This document shows, one piece after another, positions 34,418-45,950 of a stretch of DNA of 64,000 nucleotides. The stretch lies in NCBI RefSeq assembly GCF_000275845.1, contig NW_006766884.1, positions 2,126,122 to 2,190,121 of the forward strand, given 5' to 3'. A program made the position numbers and the translations under genes. Position 1 is the stretch's first letter. Every line of letters begins with the position of its first letter. The DNA comes from Dichomitus squalens LYAD-421 SS1 (lineage: Eukaryota > Basidiomycota > Agaricomycetes > Polyporales > Polyporaceae). The notes under the pieces are model-generated. The model did no database searches and was not told where the DNA came from. It saw only the letters and a list, made by a program, of their open reading frames with translations.

Positions 34418-36426
34418 TGCTACCACCGCAGTGAGCGATACCTGAAGCAAAGAACGGGAGGACAAGAGGCGGGAGACGGTAAGGACGATTGTGGCTGAAA
34501 CACACGATGGTGATGTCGTGCGCGTCTATTCTGCCCTGCACGGTCCGGTAACCACCAACGTCATCGACAACGCTGTTTCACACTGGACCACCAACTCCAT
34601 GCCGCTCTCTCGCCAAGTAAAGCAGATAGAATACTCAACACGTTCCATTCTGATTGTCTATTCTGCGTAGGAGAGTATCGCTAGCCATTTCTGCACATTT
34701 GCCCAACGATGTCCAGCTCAAGCCCAAATACCAGCTTTCTAGCCACGACACCAAGTACAAGGACTAGTAGGAATACATTTCACTGTCAGCTACTACACCT
34801 GGTAACAAGGAAGCCGAAGGACTCGCCAGGATCCAAGAGCCCAGGGGTTACTGATCCGGGTTCGGCGAGCCCGGAGGCGTCGGTTCAACGATTGTTGAGC
34901 TGATCCCGTGAGGCTCGGTGTCCACCTAGTAATAAAGCGCTTCAGCATCGCAGAAATGTGGCTCTTGAGCAGAAGACATACTGGTGAGTTTGGGTCAAAC
35001 TTATCCACCATGCTTATATTAACCTCGGATAGAAGGCAGGTCGGGGGATCAGAGCGAGGACAGGCCCGTCGAGCTGGTGGGCGTGGGATCAACGTGGGCC
35101 TTTATATGTATTATGGAGGGAGGCGGTCGTCGCCCCCCTAGCCGACGGGACAAAATGCGCACTACCGAGGCGGCTTCGGCCTGAGCACAAAAGGGGCGGA
35201 GCGCCTCCCTTTTGGGGACACAAAGGCGGCATCTTTTCTACTACGCGTATTCTTTCTTGCATTGCCTAGGGAGGTCAGGTGGCAGATAAAAGCTTCAGAA
35301 CAAGGGGAAGGACCACCGAACGGCTGGGCTTGGATGGGCCACTCACTGCAAGTGACCATCGAGTGGCCTGCGACAGCCGTACGTAGAGCCATGATCTCCT
35401 GCGCTTCCTTTGGAGAAAGACCTTACGTGCCCAGCAGTACACTCACTACATGGGACCGTGAACTCTATCCGTATGTGAATATGCTGCCAACGTGTATTCT
35501 GCGCTAAGCGCGACATAACTCCATTTCATCCGCAGGGTTGCCAGGATCACTTGCTGGACCCGGGTCTCTAACAAAGGTACGCATCATCAGTCGCCTGACG
35601 ATGCGCAAGGCCCTCGCACGTATATCAGGAACATACCAAAGACTTATACCCCCTTCCTAGTTTTTGTGTTCATTCTACCTTCCCTTTCGGAGCTACAGGA
35701 AGATACTTCTGCCTGTATGGGTTCGTCTCGATGAAAGTACCTCGGCTAATTCAAGGGTCCTCCGTCGCCCGTCGCCCTCCCCCGCTCCGTTCAACAAATC
35801 GCGATATAGCTTGATTTCGGCATCCCGTGCCGTTTCGCATCTTTATGGTCGGTGGTTGAGCCCGCTTCAACAAACGCTGTAGGGAGCCATCCGTAACACA
35901 GCACACACGGTGCTCTCCATGCAACGAACAACATTTAGCTCCAGCCCCTCCTTCGGGCGGTGAGGATGCCCAGGTGCGTGAGCTCGTAGAAGGGTGTAGA
36001 TGTCGAGTTACGTTACATCATCAGCTCTGAGGCTCAGCCATATATTGAGCATGTCGTCAACACGGACACTGTCCACACGAGGCTGACTAAAACAGTCTAT
36101 ATGATCAGACCCCAACGCCGATAAGAATCCTAAGCCGGAAACGCGACGTCGACATACACGCACCCACACCCGCCGCAGCAACACGTCAAGCCTCGTTGCG
36201 CTCACCCTGGCTACGCACGCTACAGCCCATCAGGGGCTCTGCACGCACATAAACATACACCTCGGGCGCGGTGAGAAGCAACACAAATGGCGCTACGCCT
36301 TCTGTTCGGGTCATACAGATATCTGAGAGCCAGACTATAAAGGCAGGTGACCATCTCTGTGGCTTCCCTACAGCCTGGCCGCTGTACTAACCGGACCTTC
36401 AACGCCCAAACGTCACTGACATCACC
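34418..36426. other. Intergenic, no gene recognised
   Basis: It includes the RING gene promoter and the CFEM gene promoter. A plus ATG frame at 34709 (Ser/Thr-rich, 64 codons) and others lack any domain or clear splicing. Confidence 0.45.
36336..36342 (+). promoter_or_regulatory. TATA box of the CFEM gene
   Basis: TATAAAG lies about 85 nt upstream of the CFEM start codon, a typical spacing for a regulated fungal secreted-protein gene. Confidence 0.55.
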
Positions 36427-36832
36427 ATGAAGCTGGTCCTTCTTTCTTTCACGCTCATTTGTGCAATCAGTAGCTATGGTGCCCTCGCTCAGTTCGAGGC
36501 AGCAGACCTGTCCGACTGCGCGACGCAGTGCATCGAGAACAGCGCCCCCGATGGAGGATGCGGATCGTACGCTTCTTCTTGCTGTCGTGTGTACGTACAT
36601 TAGCGCATTTGACGAAACCATTTTACTCCACAGGACGGACGTCGCATGTATCTGCAATCTGGATCCATCCAGCTTCGCTATCGGGGCGATGAAAGCATGT
36701 CTGCAAATCGAGTGCGGCGAAAATCAGGCCCAATCTCTGGAGCGGCTCCACGCCGTGGAATGCGGTTCCCCTCTTCAACAGCGCACTGAGCCGCGGAGGC
36801 TTTCTCGATCAAACACGAACAGGTCGCCCTAG
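36427..36832 (+). CDS. Secreted CFEM-domain protein
   Basis: Exons 36427-36566 and 36634-36832 give 112 residues. MKLVLLSFTLICAISSYGALA is a signal peptide. Residues about 29-92 form a CFEM domain with all eight cysteines: LSDCATQCIENS, GGCGSTDVACICN, AMKACLQIECG, LHAVEC. The Asp before the CxC pair (STDVACIC) occupies the position that binds haem iron in studied CFEM proteins. The short tail is charged and lacks a GPI signal or membrane helix, so the product should be soluble and extracellular. Possible roles are haem or iron capture or host/substrate interaction; these come from other fungi, not from this sequence. The intron falls inside the CGST motif and restores it. Confidence 0.92.
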
Positions 36833-38299
36833 ATGCACATCCTGGCAGCGTCCTCCGCCTTGGCTCGGGCATGCTCATTGGACATTTGGCGAAACGGTTG
36901 GCTGCGGTTTGGAGGGTAGACAGACTGGCATAGGTTCTGCCGTACCTGTACTGCCAACATGTTGCTCGGTCATCATATCACCAATCACATATACGGCGGG
37001 TTATGCTCGGATGGAAGTCCATGCGCTGAGCTACGAAGGGGTTCAGGGTCTGTCTACAATGTACCTGTCGGCGTCATCGCCGACACTCACCGAGCGTCGC
37101 CTTACTAGGGCCCCGTGTTCAGCGAGATGCTGACTGAGCTTTAAAATGGATTCCTCATCCCCGCAGATGTATCATAGCACGGCCCTGCAGCGTCGCATGC
37201 CGCAGAGCCATACAGGGGCGACAAAATATCACAACTTGAAGTCGCGCATGGCGTCGATGACCCTCCTGGCATAACCTTGAAGCGTCACAGCATCAAAACC
37301 AGAGACGTCTCAGCCACGTGGCTGTTAGTTTCAAGTTGGGTCCAACTTTTTCGGCCGCAGCACGTTGCTCTCGGACTCTCGTTCTCTGGAGCTACTCACC
37401 TTCATCTCACGGTTCGAGTGAAGGATCGCCTATATCATCAAATGGGTAGGAATACTACGTTGGCCGTCTGCTATGCGAACACCTGACGATTGATCGTAGA
37501 ATGGACCGCCGCCGCCGATTATGGAACTCCCGCGCGCAGCGATGAAACCCCGGCCTCGTACGTTTCTTGCGTCGTGGCATAGGCATTGCCATTTACATCA
37601 GGAGAAGACGCACGGCCTTTATTCTGGCCAAGCCTTCTCTTTCAAGCTCCACAAGGCAGTCTCGCTAATGGCGGCAATCCGCTGGAGCCTACTTAAGTCT
37701 GTGCTCGTTCTCCGGCTGCAATAGCTCAGTAACAAGCAACGGGACGAGGCTTTCAACGAAGGCCGCTTTCCTTGCCATTGCCTGGGATATCTACTAAAAC
37801 TAAAGCAGTAGCCTTCTTCCTTGAAGGGACTATCCTGTCGGGCTGCGGTAGGTGTCACCTAGCTACCAGTGACAGCCGGACGCCGATGGTACTGATGTCG
37901 TACTCTCTTGTTCGGCTTGGTCAGTCGCGTGAATAATACATAAGTGAGCATTCGAGATGCGAAGGTCTGCCAGGAGCATCCGACCTGCCGTCTCTTCACT
38001 CGACTTCCCAGCGCTATCACCACCCTCGAGTGTCGTCCTCGTTGTGTCCACTGGGCCCACCAGCTTGCACTACAAGCAGTGCATTCTTCCGAAGAAATTT
38101 TCTCGATCTCGACGATCGTCCAAGGATCGTCCAGTCTGGCCTACGAGTCCCGTGATATCCGGTCCGCGAGAGTGATCTGAGATCGAGGTTTAAAGGTCGG
38201 TCAAAGGCAGAAACGCTGCTTCCTCCTGCGACCGCACCGCCCCGAATCCTCCCTCTCGCTAGCCCTTTCTCGACGGCCAGTATCGACCGTGTAGCCAGG
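36833..38299. other. Intergenic, no gene recognised
   Basis: Between the CFEM gene and the F-box gene. Only short unconnected frames are present. Confidence 0.5.
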
Positions 38300-40111
38300 A
38301 TGATATTTCTACAAGCCAACAACGACCCTAATGTTGTTGCGGAGCGGTTCCTGGACGGACTCCAGCGTGGACAATACCAGTTAGGGTGAGCGCTCCCGAT
38401 GCATCTATTCCATGTCGACTTGAGTGCTGACGATGCTTTATGCCCACGTAGGCTCGACAAAGTAAGTTTTAACAATCCTCCCGTATGTCTTGGGGGTCGA
38501 AACTCATGTCTCCGCGCTTAGCTCAAAGAGTTAGATGCGACGGTCACCATGGTCTTGGCATTCGTGAGAAACAGGATGAACAACCACGCGTCGATAAACG
38601 CCCTGCCTCCAGAGCTCCTCGCGTTGATCTTCCAGTACAACCTCCCTCCGCCGGATGCATACCTCCAGTTCGACGCCAAGGGCACCCGGGTGCAAGTATG
38701 GAACGAAGTCAAGAGTAGGATCACTTTAACACACGTCTGTCGCCGATGGAGAGCGGTCGCTCTGGACCTAGGCTGCCTCTGGAACCTGATTGACGAGGGT
38801 TCGAGCGAGGCGACGTCCGCATTTCTCGCCCGAGCGAATACTGCGCCGCTGCAGGCCCACATTACGTACGCCGCCAACCGACTCGTAGGCGTGGATCTCA
38901 TCCCGCAGAGCAAGAACATACGTAATCTCTTCTTGACCATCTCACAAAACGACCGCTCGACCATCCCCTCAGGTAACCCCGAGTTCGTCTTCAACGCCCC
39001 CAATGTCGAGTGTCTCTCGCTCACTACCAAATGCTCGCCCTACGACGACCGACGTCCCTTGATCGACCTCCATTCCCCCTGCGAGCTCTTTTCCCAAGGC
39101 CTCCCTCGTCTCCGCAGGCTCATGCTCCGCAATATGTGCTGGATCCCCGCGGCGCCATACGAGCAGCTCACGCACCTCTTCATCACCGAGGGCACCTCGA
39201 TCCCGCTCGTCGCCCTCCTCGGCTTCCTAGGCCGCTGCTCCGCGCTCGAGACGCTCGTCCTCGTCGACGTCTACATCGCGAGCTCGTCCGCGGTCCCGCA
39301 CGACCACCGCGTCGCGCTCCCGCGGCTCAACCGACTCACGCTCGGGATCGGCGGCGCGCTGCTCTCGATGCGGCGCGTGCTGCAGTACGTCGTGCTGCCG
39401 CCGACGGCGACGCTGCGCGTGATGGGGAGCAAGGCGTTCCACGCGCTCTCGCACCTCCAGCCGTTCCCCGAGCTCGCGTTCACGAAGGGGCTCGACAGGC
39501 TGTCCGTCGACTTCGCCCCGCATGCGCACGCCGACGCTGGCGGCCGCACCGGGAATGCTGGGACTGGGGGCGTGGTGATCCGGGCGTCCGGCTCGCCGTC
39601 CGAGGGCGGGGCTGGCCCTGGGTTGCTGCTCGACTTCCCGACCTACCGCGGGACTGCGCAGGAGGCCGAGTCGCTGGAGCAGCTCATGCGGTCGCTGATC
39701 CCATTCGAGCGGCTTGTCGAGGTCCGCTATAGGGTGTGCAGAGGCCAGAAGCCGCTGCACCTCCTTGGGGAGGGGTGTATGCCTGCCCTGAGGGTGTTCC
39801 GTCTCGTCGATGTAACGCAGGCAGGCTCGGCCGAGGAGGAAGAGGCGGCGCGCAAGGCGTTGGTCGATGGCGTCGCCCAGTGCCTCAGAGGCTGCTCGGG
39901 GCTGGAGCAGCTGGAGATCTGGAACAGGTTGGCGGCCCACTTGCAAGAAGGCGTTGGCGATGGCTGGCAGTGCCAGCAGCCGACGCTGCTTGGGGAGGCG
40001 TTCTTGAGGGAACACCGGACGGACGTTCGTGTGCGTGCGGAGACATGCGCGCCGTCGATGAAGATCGCGGGTACGGAAGTCGACTGGGTGGAGCGTCCGT
40101 ATGAGTGGTAG
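38300..40111 (+). CDS. F-box-like protein with LRR-type C-terminus
   Basis: Exons 38300-38385, 38452-38461 (10 nt) and 38522-40111 give 561 residues. After a helical lead (GLQRGQYQLGLDKLKELDAT) comes the F-box-like motif INALPPELLALIFQYN, then LTHVCRRWRAVALDLGCLWN, the standard layout of agaricomycete F-box proteins. The rest consists of degenerate leucine-rich stretches such as LPRLRRLMLRNM and CSALETLVLVDVYI. Such proteins pair with Skp1 to bring substrates to an SCF ubiquitin ligase. The family is large in mushrooms and targets are unknown. The tiny second exon is supported by frame continuity (LGLDKLKELD); a start at the downstream ATG 38549 would lose only the helical lead. Confidence 0.85.
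38452..38461 (+). other. 10-nt micro-exon of the F-box gene
   Basis: It is bounded by AG before and GTAAGT after. It carries the codons for LDK and joins the flanking exons in frame. Confidence 0.55.
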
Positions 40112-41760
40112 GTGGTCATGCCACCTGTAGCTAGTAGATGCGGTAGTAGATGAGGCGGGGTATCTGCTCCATCGGGCGTCTATCCGACGATGGAGGTTAA
40201 TTCTGTGCCACAGCTGTTCTATCGGGCAGATGGTCAACGTTCTGTTGTAAGACTTTGGAGTGGCTTGAACCACCTGGACGTCGGAACATGGCGCATAGTA
40301 ATCTAGGTGGACGATGTGGTCCGTGTGTACCAGATGTCCATTGATACTTCGAATGTCGTTAGTGCTGGCATCCCACATGTGCGCGGCTGAGGAAGCTGTG
40401 GCTGCCGTAATACTATTGCCATGAGTCTGCCTCGTAACCACTTGACACCGGTTCCAATCGTTTCTGCGACGTTCTGGATGTGATACGAACGGGTCATGCA
40501 ATGACGAAGCCGAAAACACGAAAGAGAAGGATGCAAGGCCCGCGTAGGGACGCCCCGGGTTGGAACGTTGAAGCCGTCGAGAGGAGGCGGTGTTGCCGAG
40601 TCGCAAGATTCACGAAACTGTCCGGCGGGGGTGAATTGTGGCGGCGAGATCTGTCGAAGAAAGTGCCAGTCTGGAAAGGTTTCGCAGGCCGTCGAAATGG
40701 CGCGACTCTATGCGGTTCCGATGCGTTCTATCTCATGGTTGTGAATGCTAGTTCGGAAACACATAGCCGACTGGTACTACAAATTACTTCGGAACAGAAG
40801 AGGCCCTGCAGTATCTATCACGTTTCTAGGCTTCGCACTCGCGCGGGCCATTCTAGGCACTGCGACCGGTTTTGATGAGAGTAGGAGTTGAAGAGCGCTG
40901 TGGCTTGGATGCACGTAGTACTATGTAGGCGCCTGAGAATACAAATCGCAGTTGGGCAACGGGCGCCAGCAGGTGGGGGCCTGGCCTGAGCCCGATCTGG
41001 GTCCACGGTCTGGAGCCTGGCCCCGTCTCCGCCGCACCCGTCCGCCATCTTCTGGCGTCCGTGGTGGCATTGATGGGCAAAGCCACCGTCCACTACCGAA
41101 CTGCTCGTTATGCACGACGGGATGCTCGTTGCTCGCAGCGTCGAGGACGCGGTGGCCGCAGACAGGGGCTGTCCTAGGATCGGAAGATTTCGGGGATCGA
41201 TAACGGTCGGAGCATGCAACGTGTGTGCATGTGGCCGGCTGGCGGACGGAGGGACGGAGGAGGCGGCAGGCTTGGGCTGGTGGGTTTGCAGACGGGAATG
41301 AGAGCGAATCTGGTATACGTGTGGGGAGATCTGGAGGAGTTGTGTGCGGTGCCTGATTGCTTGACTGCGAGGGTGCAGGGTCTCGACCGCGGGCGGGGAA
41401 GGCCCAGGCCTGTCCCTGGTACACCATGCGACGGTCTAGACCCTCGGAGGTCTCTTCTGCATTAACCAGGGTGCGAGACAAATTCGCGGACTGCGCGAGT
41501 GGGTTAGGGCGAGCACTGGAGCTACAGGGGGGTATGCTGAAAAGTTGAAGTGGCGCAGAGAAATTGAAAGAGCGCAGAAATGAAAGGGAGGCGCGGGAAA
41601 GGAGGAGGAGAATTGATGGGATTCCATATGGGGAGCCGGATCGGGGACGGGAGAGGGAAACCGGGACGGACAGGGCTTGATCAGAGAATTGGGATATCAG
41701 CTTGTGCTTGCTCTCATCCTCCTCCTCCTCCTCCCAACCCTCATAACAGCCCAGGCCAGG
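40112..41760. other. F-box gene 3' flank and SKN7 upstream region
   Basis: No gene recognised. The 186-codon minus frame at 40921-41481 lacks an ATG start and is rejected. The last 300 nt before the SKN7 start are purine-rich then pyrimidine-rich, as in many fungal promoters. Confidence 0.45.
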
Positions 41761-44700
41761 ATGGATAATCCGCCCCAGTACCCGCCGCTCCAGAGGCAGC
41801 TCTTCCCCTCCTCCACCCTACCGCCCCCCTCACAGCTCCACCTCAATTCCTTTCCGAGGAATAACACCCTCCCGCCCATCTCCCAGCTCCCCACCGCCTC
41901 CCGCTACCCGCCCCCGACGTACACACACCCCTCTCTGTCTTCCACCGCCTCCCCTCTCTCCGGCCACTCCCTCTCCTCCTCATCAACACTACCCTGGTCC
42001 AACCAGCGCTCCTCTCGCGACGATCTTCCCCCGCCCAGTCGCCGTCTATCCGATTCATCCCCACATCGTCCAGAACGAGAAATGGCTCGCGACTCTTCCG
42101 TCGAACGCCACCAGTCTTCCCATGTCAAGCATGAGCCCGAAGACAGCATGCCCTCGACATCCGACTTCGTCAAGAAGCTATACAAGTGCGTCCTTGTCTC
42201 CCTCCATATCCACTTCCCCTCCCACCATTCAATGTCATTCTCGCGCGTAGGATGCTCGAGGACAGCAGCTTCTCCGACGTCGTCTCGTGGGGTCCTAATG
42301 GCGACTGCTTCGTCGTCAAGGACATGAACGAGTTCACAAAGTCTATCCTCCCCCGCATGTTCAAGCATTCAAATTTCGCCTCTTTCGTCCGTCAACTAAA
42401 CAAGTACGACTTTCACAAAGTACGTCTCCTCGCGCCTCCTGTGCACGACGCGATATGAACCTAAAATTTGCAGGTCAAGAACACGGACGATAACCAGTTC
42501 GGCGAACACGTGAGTACCTCCGCAGCCTTCCCGTGCTTCTCAGAATGGAATTCACCCGGATTCTCGCGCCTTGTAGAGCTGGACTTTCCGCCATCCTGAC
42601 TTCCATGCTGATCGACGCGACGCCCTTGAGAACATCAAGCGTAAGGTGCCCGCCGCTCGTAAATCTACCGGACGCGGGGCCAACTCGCCCAGTCCGTCAG
42701 CGTCAGCTACCGTTGAGGCGCTACAGGCGCAGATCGACCGCATGTCCCGCGACCAGGAAGAGATGGCGCAACACATACGTTCGCTCGAGACCAACTACCA
42801 GAACGTTCTGTCAGAGATGGTCAACTTCCAGCGGAACATGGCTCAGCAGGACGGGCTAATGCAGAATTTGATACAATACTTCTTGCAGTTGGAGAATGGT
42901 GGGACTGTCTCCTCGTAGTTTATAATTCCCAGAACGGAAGCTAATTTGTACTATTGCTTTTTTCCATGTTTCGCTCTCCTCTCATCTTCCAATTGTGCAA
43001 ATCTCACGGACGCATTTCCTGGAATTCTCTGGTGGCTACGTCTACTTCCTGCGATCATCATCATCATCATCATCATCACGTCGGTCTCGTAACCTGCACA
43101 CCCGAAACCGAACATACGGAAATTCCCCGCGCGCACGCGTCCACTCTCCCATCACCTCCATGGCGTCGACGCGTTCGGTCGGTCGGTCGGTCTAGGCAAA
43201 CTGAAAACAGAACAGATCTCGAACCCCGCCCCAGGAACGTACGCGCCCGATCCGAACCCCTTTCTCCCCGCGACAGAGGCCCAACGCATGATGGGCGCCT
43301 ACCCAGACGGCGACATCGCGCGGGCCTCGCTCGCCCAGATGAACGAGATCTCGCGCAGGGCCGAGGTCGCAGGGATGACGTTCAGCACGGCTGCCGGCGG
43401 CGGTGCGACTAACGCCCAAGGGCCCGCTGCTGCCCCGCCGAGGCCCAGCTCGCGCGCGACCACGATCATGGCCGCGGCCGCAGGCTTGATGTCTGGGGGG
43501 ATGGACGCCCCAGCCCGGCCGATGAGTCGGCAGGACGCGCTCGCGCGGATTGAGGAGCTCTCACGGATGCGGCCCACGCCCGCCCTCGACCAGGCCCAGA
43601 ACGCGGGCCAGGCCCAGGCCGGCCGGCCTGCGACGTCGCCGAACCAGAAGGGCCGTTCCCAGCAGCAGCAGCAGTCCCAGCAACAACAGCAGCAGAGGGA
43701 ACAACAGCGCGAACAGAGGGAGCAGCAGCAGCAGCAGCAGCAGGCGCAGGCTTCGTCGTCGTCTGCGGCGGCGGCGACCCCTGCTGCTGGGTCTGCCCCT
43801 CCCAACCCCCTCGACGCGCCCTTCGATGCTACGCCCTTCCTCATGGAGGACGCTGCCCGCTACGGGCTAACCGTCGACCCGAACACGATGAATCACGAGG
43901 GCCTCCAGGTGTTCACCGTCGGCCACCTCCTTCCCCGCTCGTCGCTCGAGGACGCCAACGGGAACTGGTCCTTCGACGCCAGCGTCCTCAACCAGGTCGT
44001 CATGCCCACGCCCGAAGGCATGGGCGGCGACCCAGAGGAAGAGGGCGAAAGCTCAACGTCACCAAGCAGCGTGCAGCCTGCGCAGTTCATCAGTATCCCG
44101 ACCCCATCGGCCTCAGGGAGTGCGGCATCGATGGGCGTAGGCGCGTCCGCAGGCCCGAGCACGCGGCCAGGGAGTGCGCAGACGCTGCGCGTTCGCAGGT
44201 CGACGTACGTCCCTGGGTGGGCTGTGCCGCCGAGGGTGCTGCTCGTCGACGACGACGCGGTCAGCCGGAAGGTGTCGAGCAAGTTCCTCCAGATATTCGG
44301 GTGCACGATCGACGTCGCCGTGGACGGCGTCGGCGCTGTGAACAAAATGAACTTGGAGAAGTACGACCTTGTGCTCATGGTACGTACAGCGCGCTCGCGC
44401 TCGCGTTCGGAATCGGTGTGGAATTGGGGAAGGTGCTTACGGGCGTTCGTTCGCTGCGTTTCTAGGACATCGTAATGCCGAAGCTCGACGGCGTGTCCGC
44501 GACGTCGCTCATCCGTCAGTTCGACCACATGACGCCCATCATCTCCATGACGAGCAACTCGAAGCCGGCCGAGATCATGAAGTACTACTCCTCGGGCATG
44601 AACGATCACCTGCCGAAGCCGTTCACAAAGGACGGCCTTTGGGACGTGCTCGAGAAGCACCTCACCCACCTCAAGGTCATCCAGACCCTCTCCCGCGTCC

Positions 44701-45029
44701 CGCGCTCCGTCGGCGTGCCCCCGCTCTCGGACCCGTCCTTCGACAACGCGCTCACCGTGCAGGCGAACGCGGCCCAGCAGCAGGGCGCGCTCCCGCTCGG
44801 GTTCTCGCTCGGACTCGGGGACGAGGAGGAGGGCAAGATCAACCCGCTCGCGGGCATGGGCCTGACAGACGAGCAGTACACGCTCATCCTCCAGAACCTC
44901 GTCAACGGCGAGTCGTTCTCGGGCGTGAGCTCGCTCGAGGGCGCGAACGGCGAGTCGAGCAAGCGTGCGCTCGACGACCCCCACGACGGCCGCGAGTCGA
45001 AGCGGAGCCGCTTCGAGATCATCGAGTGA
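41761..45029 (+). CDS. SKN7: Skn7-type stress transcription factor and response regulator
   Basis: Six exons (41761-42185, 42251-42419, 42474-42509, 42577-42898, 43196-44379, 44466-45029) give 899 residues. An HSF-type DNA-binding domain spans about 133-245: STSDFVKKLYKMLEDSSFS, FVVKDMNEFTKSILPRMFKH, FASFVRQLNKYDFHKV, SWTFRHPDF. A coiled coil follows (VEALQAQIDRMSRDQEEM), then a long Ala/Pro/Gln linker with a polyglutamine tract. A receiver domain begins near 672: VLLVDDDAVSRK, then phospho-acceptor Asp713 in LVLMDIVMPKLDG, then ISMTSNS and HLPKPFTK. HSF plus receiver is diagnostic of Skn7/Prr1, the nuclear end of a histidine-kinase phosphorelay for oxidative, osmotic and wall stress. Joining exon 4 to exon 5 across a 297-nt intron gives LENGKLKTEQI and avoids the stop at 42916. 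Confidence 0.96.
43054..43077 (+). repeat. ATC microsatellite in SKN7 intron 4
   Basis: Eight ATC units within the 297-nt intron 42899-43195. Confidence 0.85.
43176..43191 (+). repeat. CGGT microsatellite beside the SKN7 intron 4 acceptor
   Basis: Four CGGT units end just before the TCTAG acceptor of SKN7 intron 4. Confidence 0.8.
43661..43743 (+). repeat. Polyglutamine-coding tract in SKN7
   Basis: CAG/CAA-rich codons encode about 20 glutamines broken by Ser, Arg and Glu. They lie in the linker between the DNA-binding and receiver domains; this is likely a length-variable site. Confidence 0.85.
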
Positions 45030-45950
45030 GCGCGGGACGCAGGTGCAGGTTCGTGTGTGGGGATAGAGAGAGAAGGAAAGAAAGAGTTGGGCGCGAGCGC
45101 GCCGCTGCGGGCTGACTGCTGGGGCAGTTCTTCTGCGGCGCGGAACGCGTCGTCGCCAGAGCTCGGCCTGTCTACACTCATTTCACCTCGGACAGGGGCG
45201 CGCTCGCGCTCACATTATGGGGCTGGGCCGAGGTCGCGGGGCCTTCGAGATGGGGGCAAGCAGTACCGGGAGGCGACCTCGACGCTTGTCGGCGAGTGCA
45301 CTGCTAGCCTCGGCTCGCCGTGGCCCGACTACTCCTTCTCATCATATATACGGACGCCCTTGTCGTCGCTTGCCTTGTGGTTGACATCGCCGTTGCTGCT
45401 CATCATCGTCTATGCTCGGATCGGTTTGCATACGTCTATGTGATGCCATGTTCTCCTTGCTTTTTTGCATATGGATAACTATGCTCTATCCGTGTATTTT
45501 TAGCATGCTCAAATCGTACCTTTTGCATATATCTTGCTTTGTATCAGTCGGCGTAGCCAGCACACGGAGCTTGTGGCCGAAATGTACTATATCTACAATT
45601 TGAACTTACCTTAGCCCTCATGAAGATAGATGCATGCGCGTCGCAGCCTGCCCGTGGTAGGGAAGCAATTTCCTTCGATGGATGACCCTAGGCTCTTCCA
45701 TGCCCGCCCTTGTTATTGAGGCACTGGTCGAAGGCGGTCTTTAAGGGCTCGCCAAATAACTCAATAGAACAAAGGGCCGACACCGGGGCGCTCGATCGAT
45801 GGTTAAGTCAACCGCCAGGCCCCCGTATAAACCCCACTGGCACAGCCAGCCATAGACACGTCGATGTCGGGTCAAATGAATGGCACCTCGGCCTCCAGGC
45901 TCCGATGAAAGCAGCATTAGATAACAGCTATGTTTAGCAAAGAACAAGCT
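45030..45950. other. SKN7-VPS11 convergent intergenic region
   Basis: The two genes point towards each other. The stretch is AT-richer from 45400 on and probably carries both 3' ends. No gene seen. Confidence 0.55.

Noticed and set aside
39227..40606. 459-codon minus-strand frame
   Set aside because: It is the antisense of the F-box gene, whose own frame has recognisable motifs.
40921..41481. 186-codon minus-strand frame upstream of SKN7
   Set aside because: Starts at TTG, no domain, Pro/Arg-rich composition typical of antisense GC-rich promoter sequence.
43299..43844. Cys/Ala-rich minus-strand frame of 181 codons
   Set aside because: Antisense of the SKN7 glutamine-rich linker; the Cys runs are complements of CAG repeats.
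44369..45115. 248-codon plus-strand frame overlapping SKN7
   Set aside because: Wrong register of the receiver-domain exon; Arg/Ala-rich shadow.
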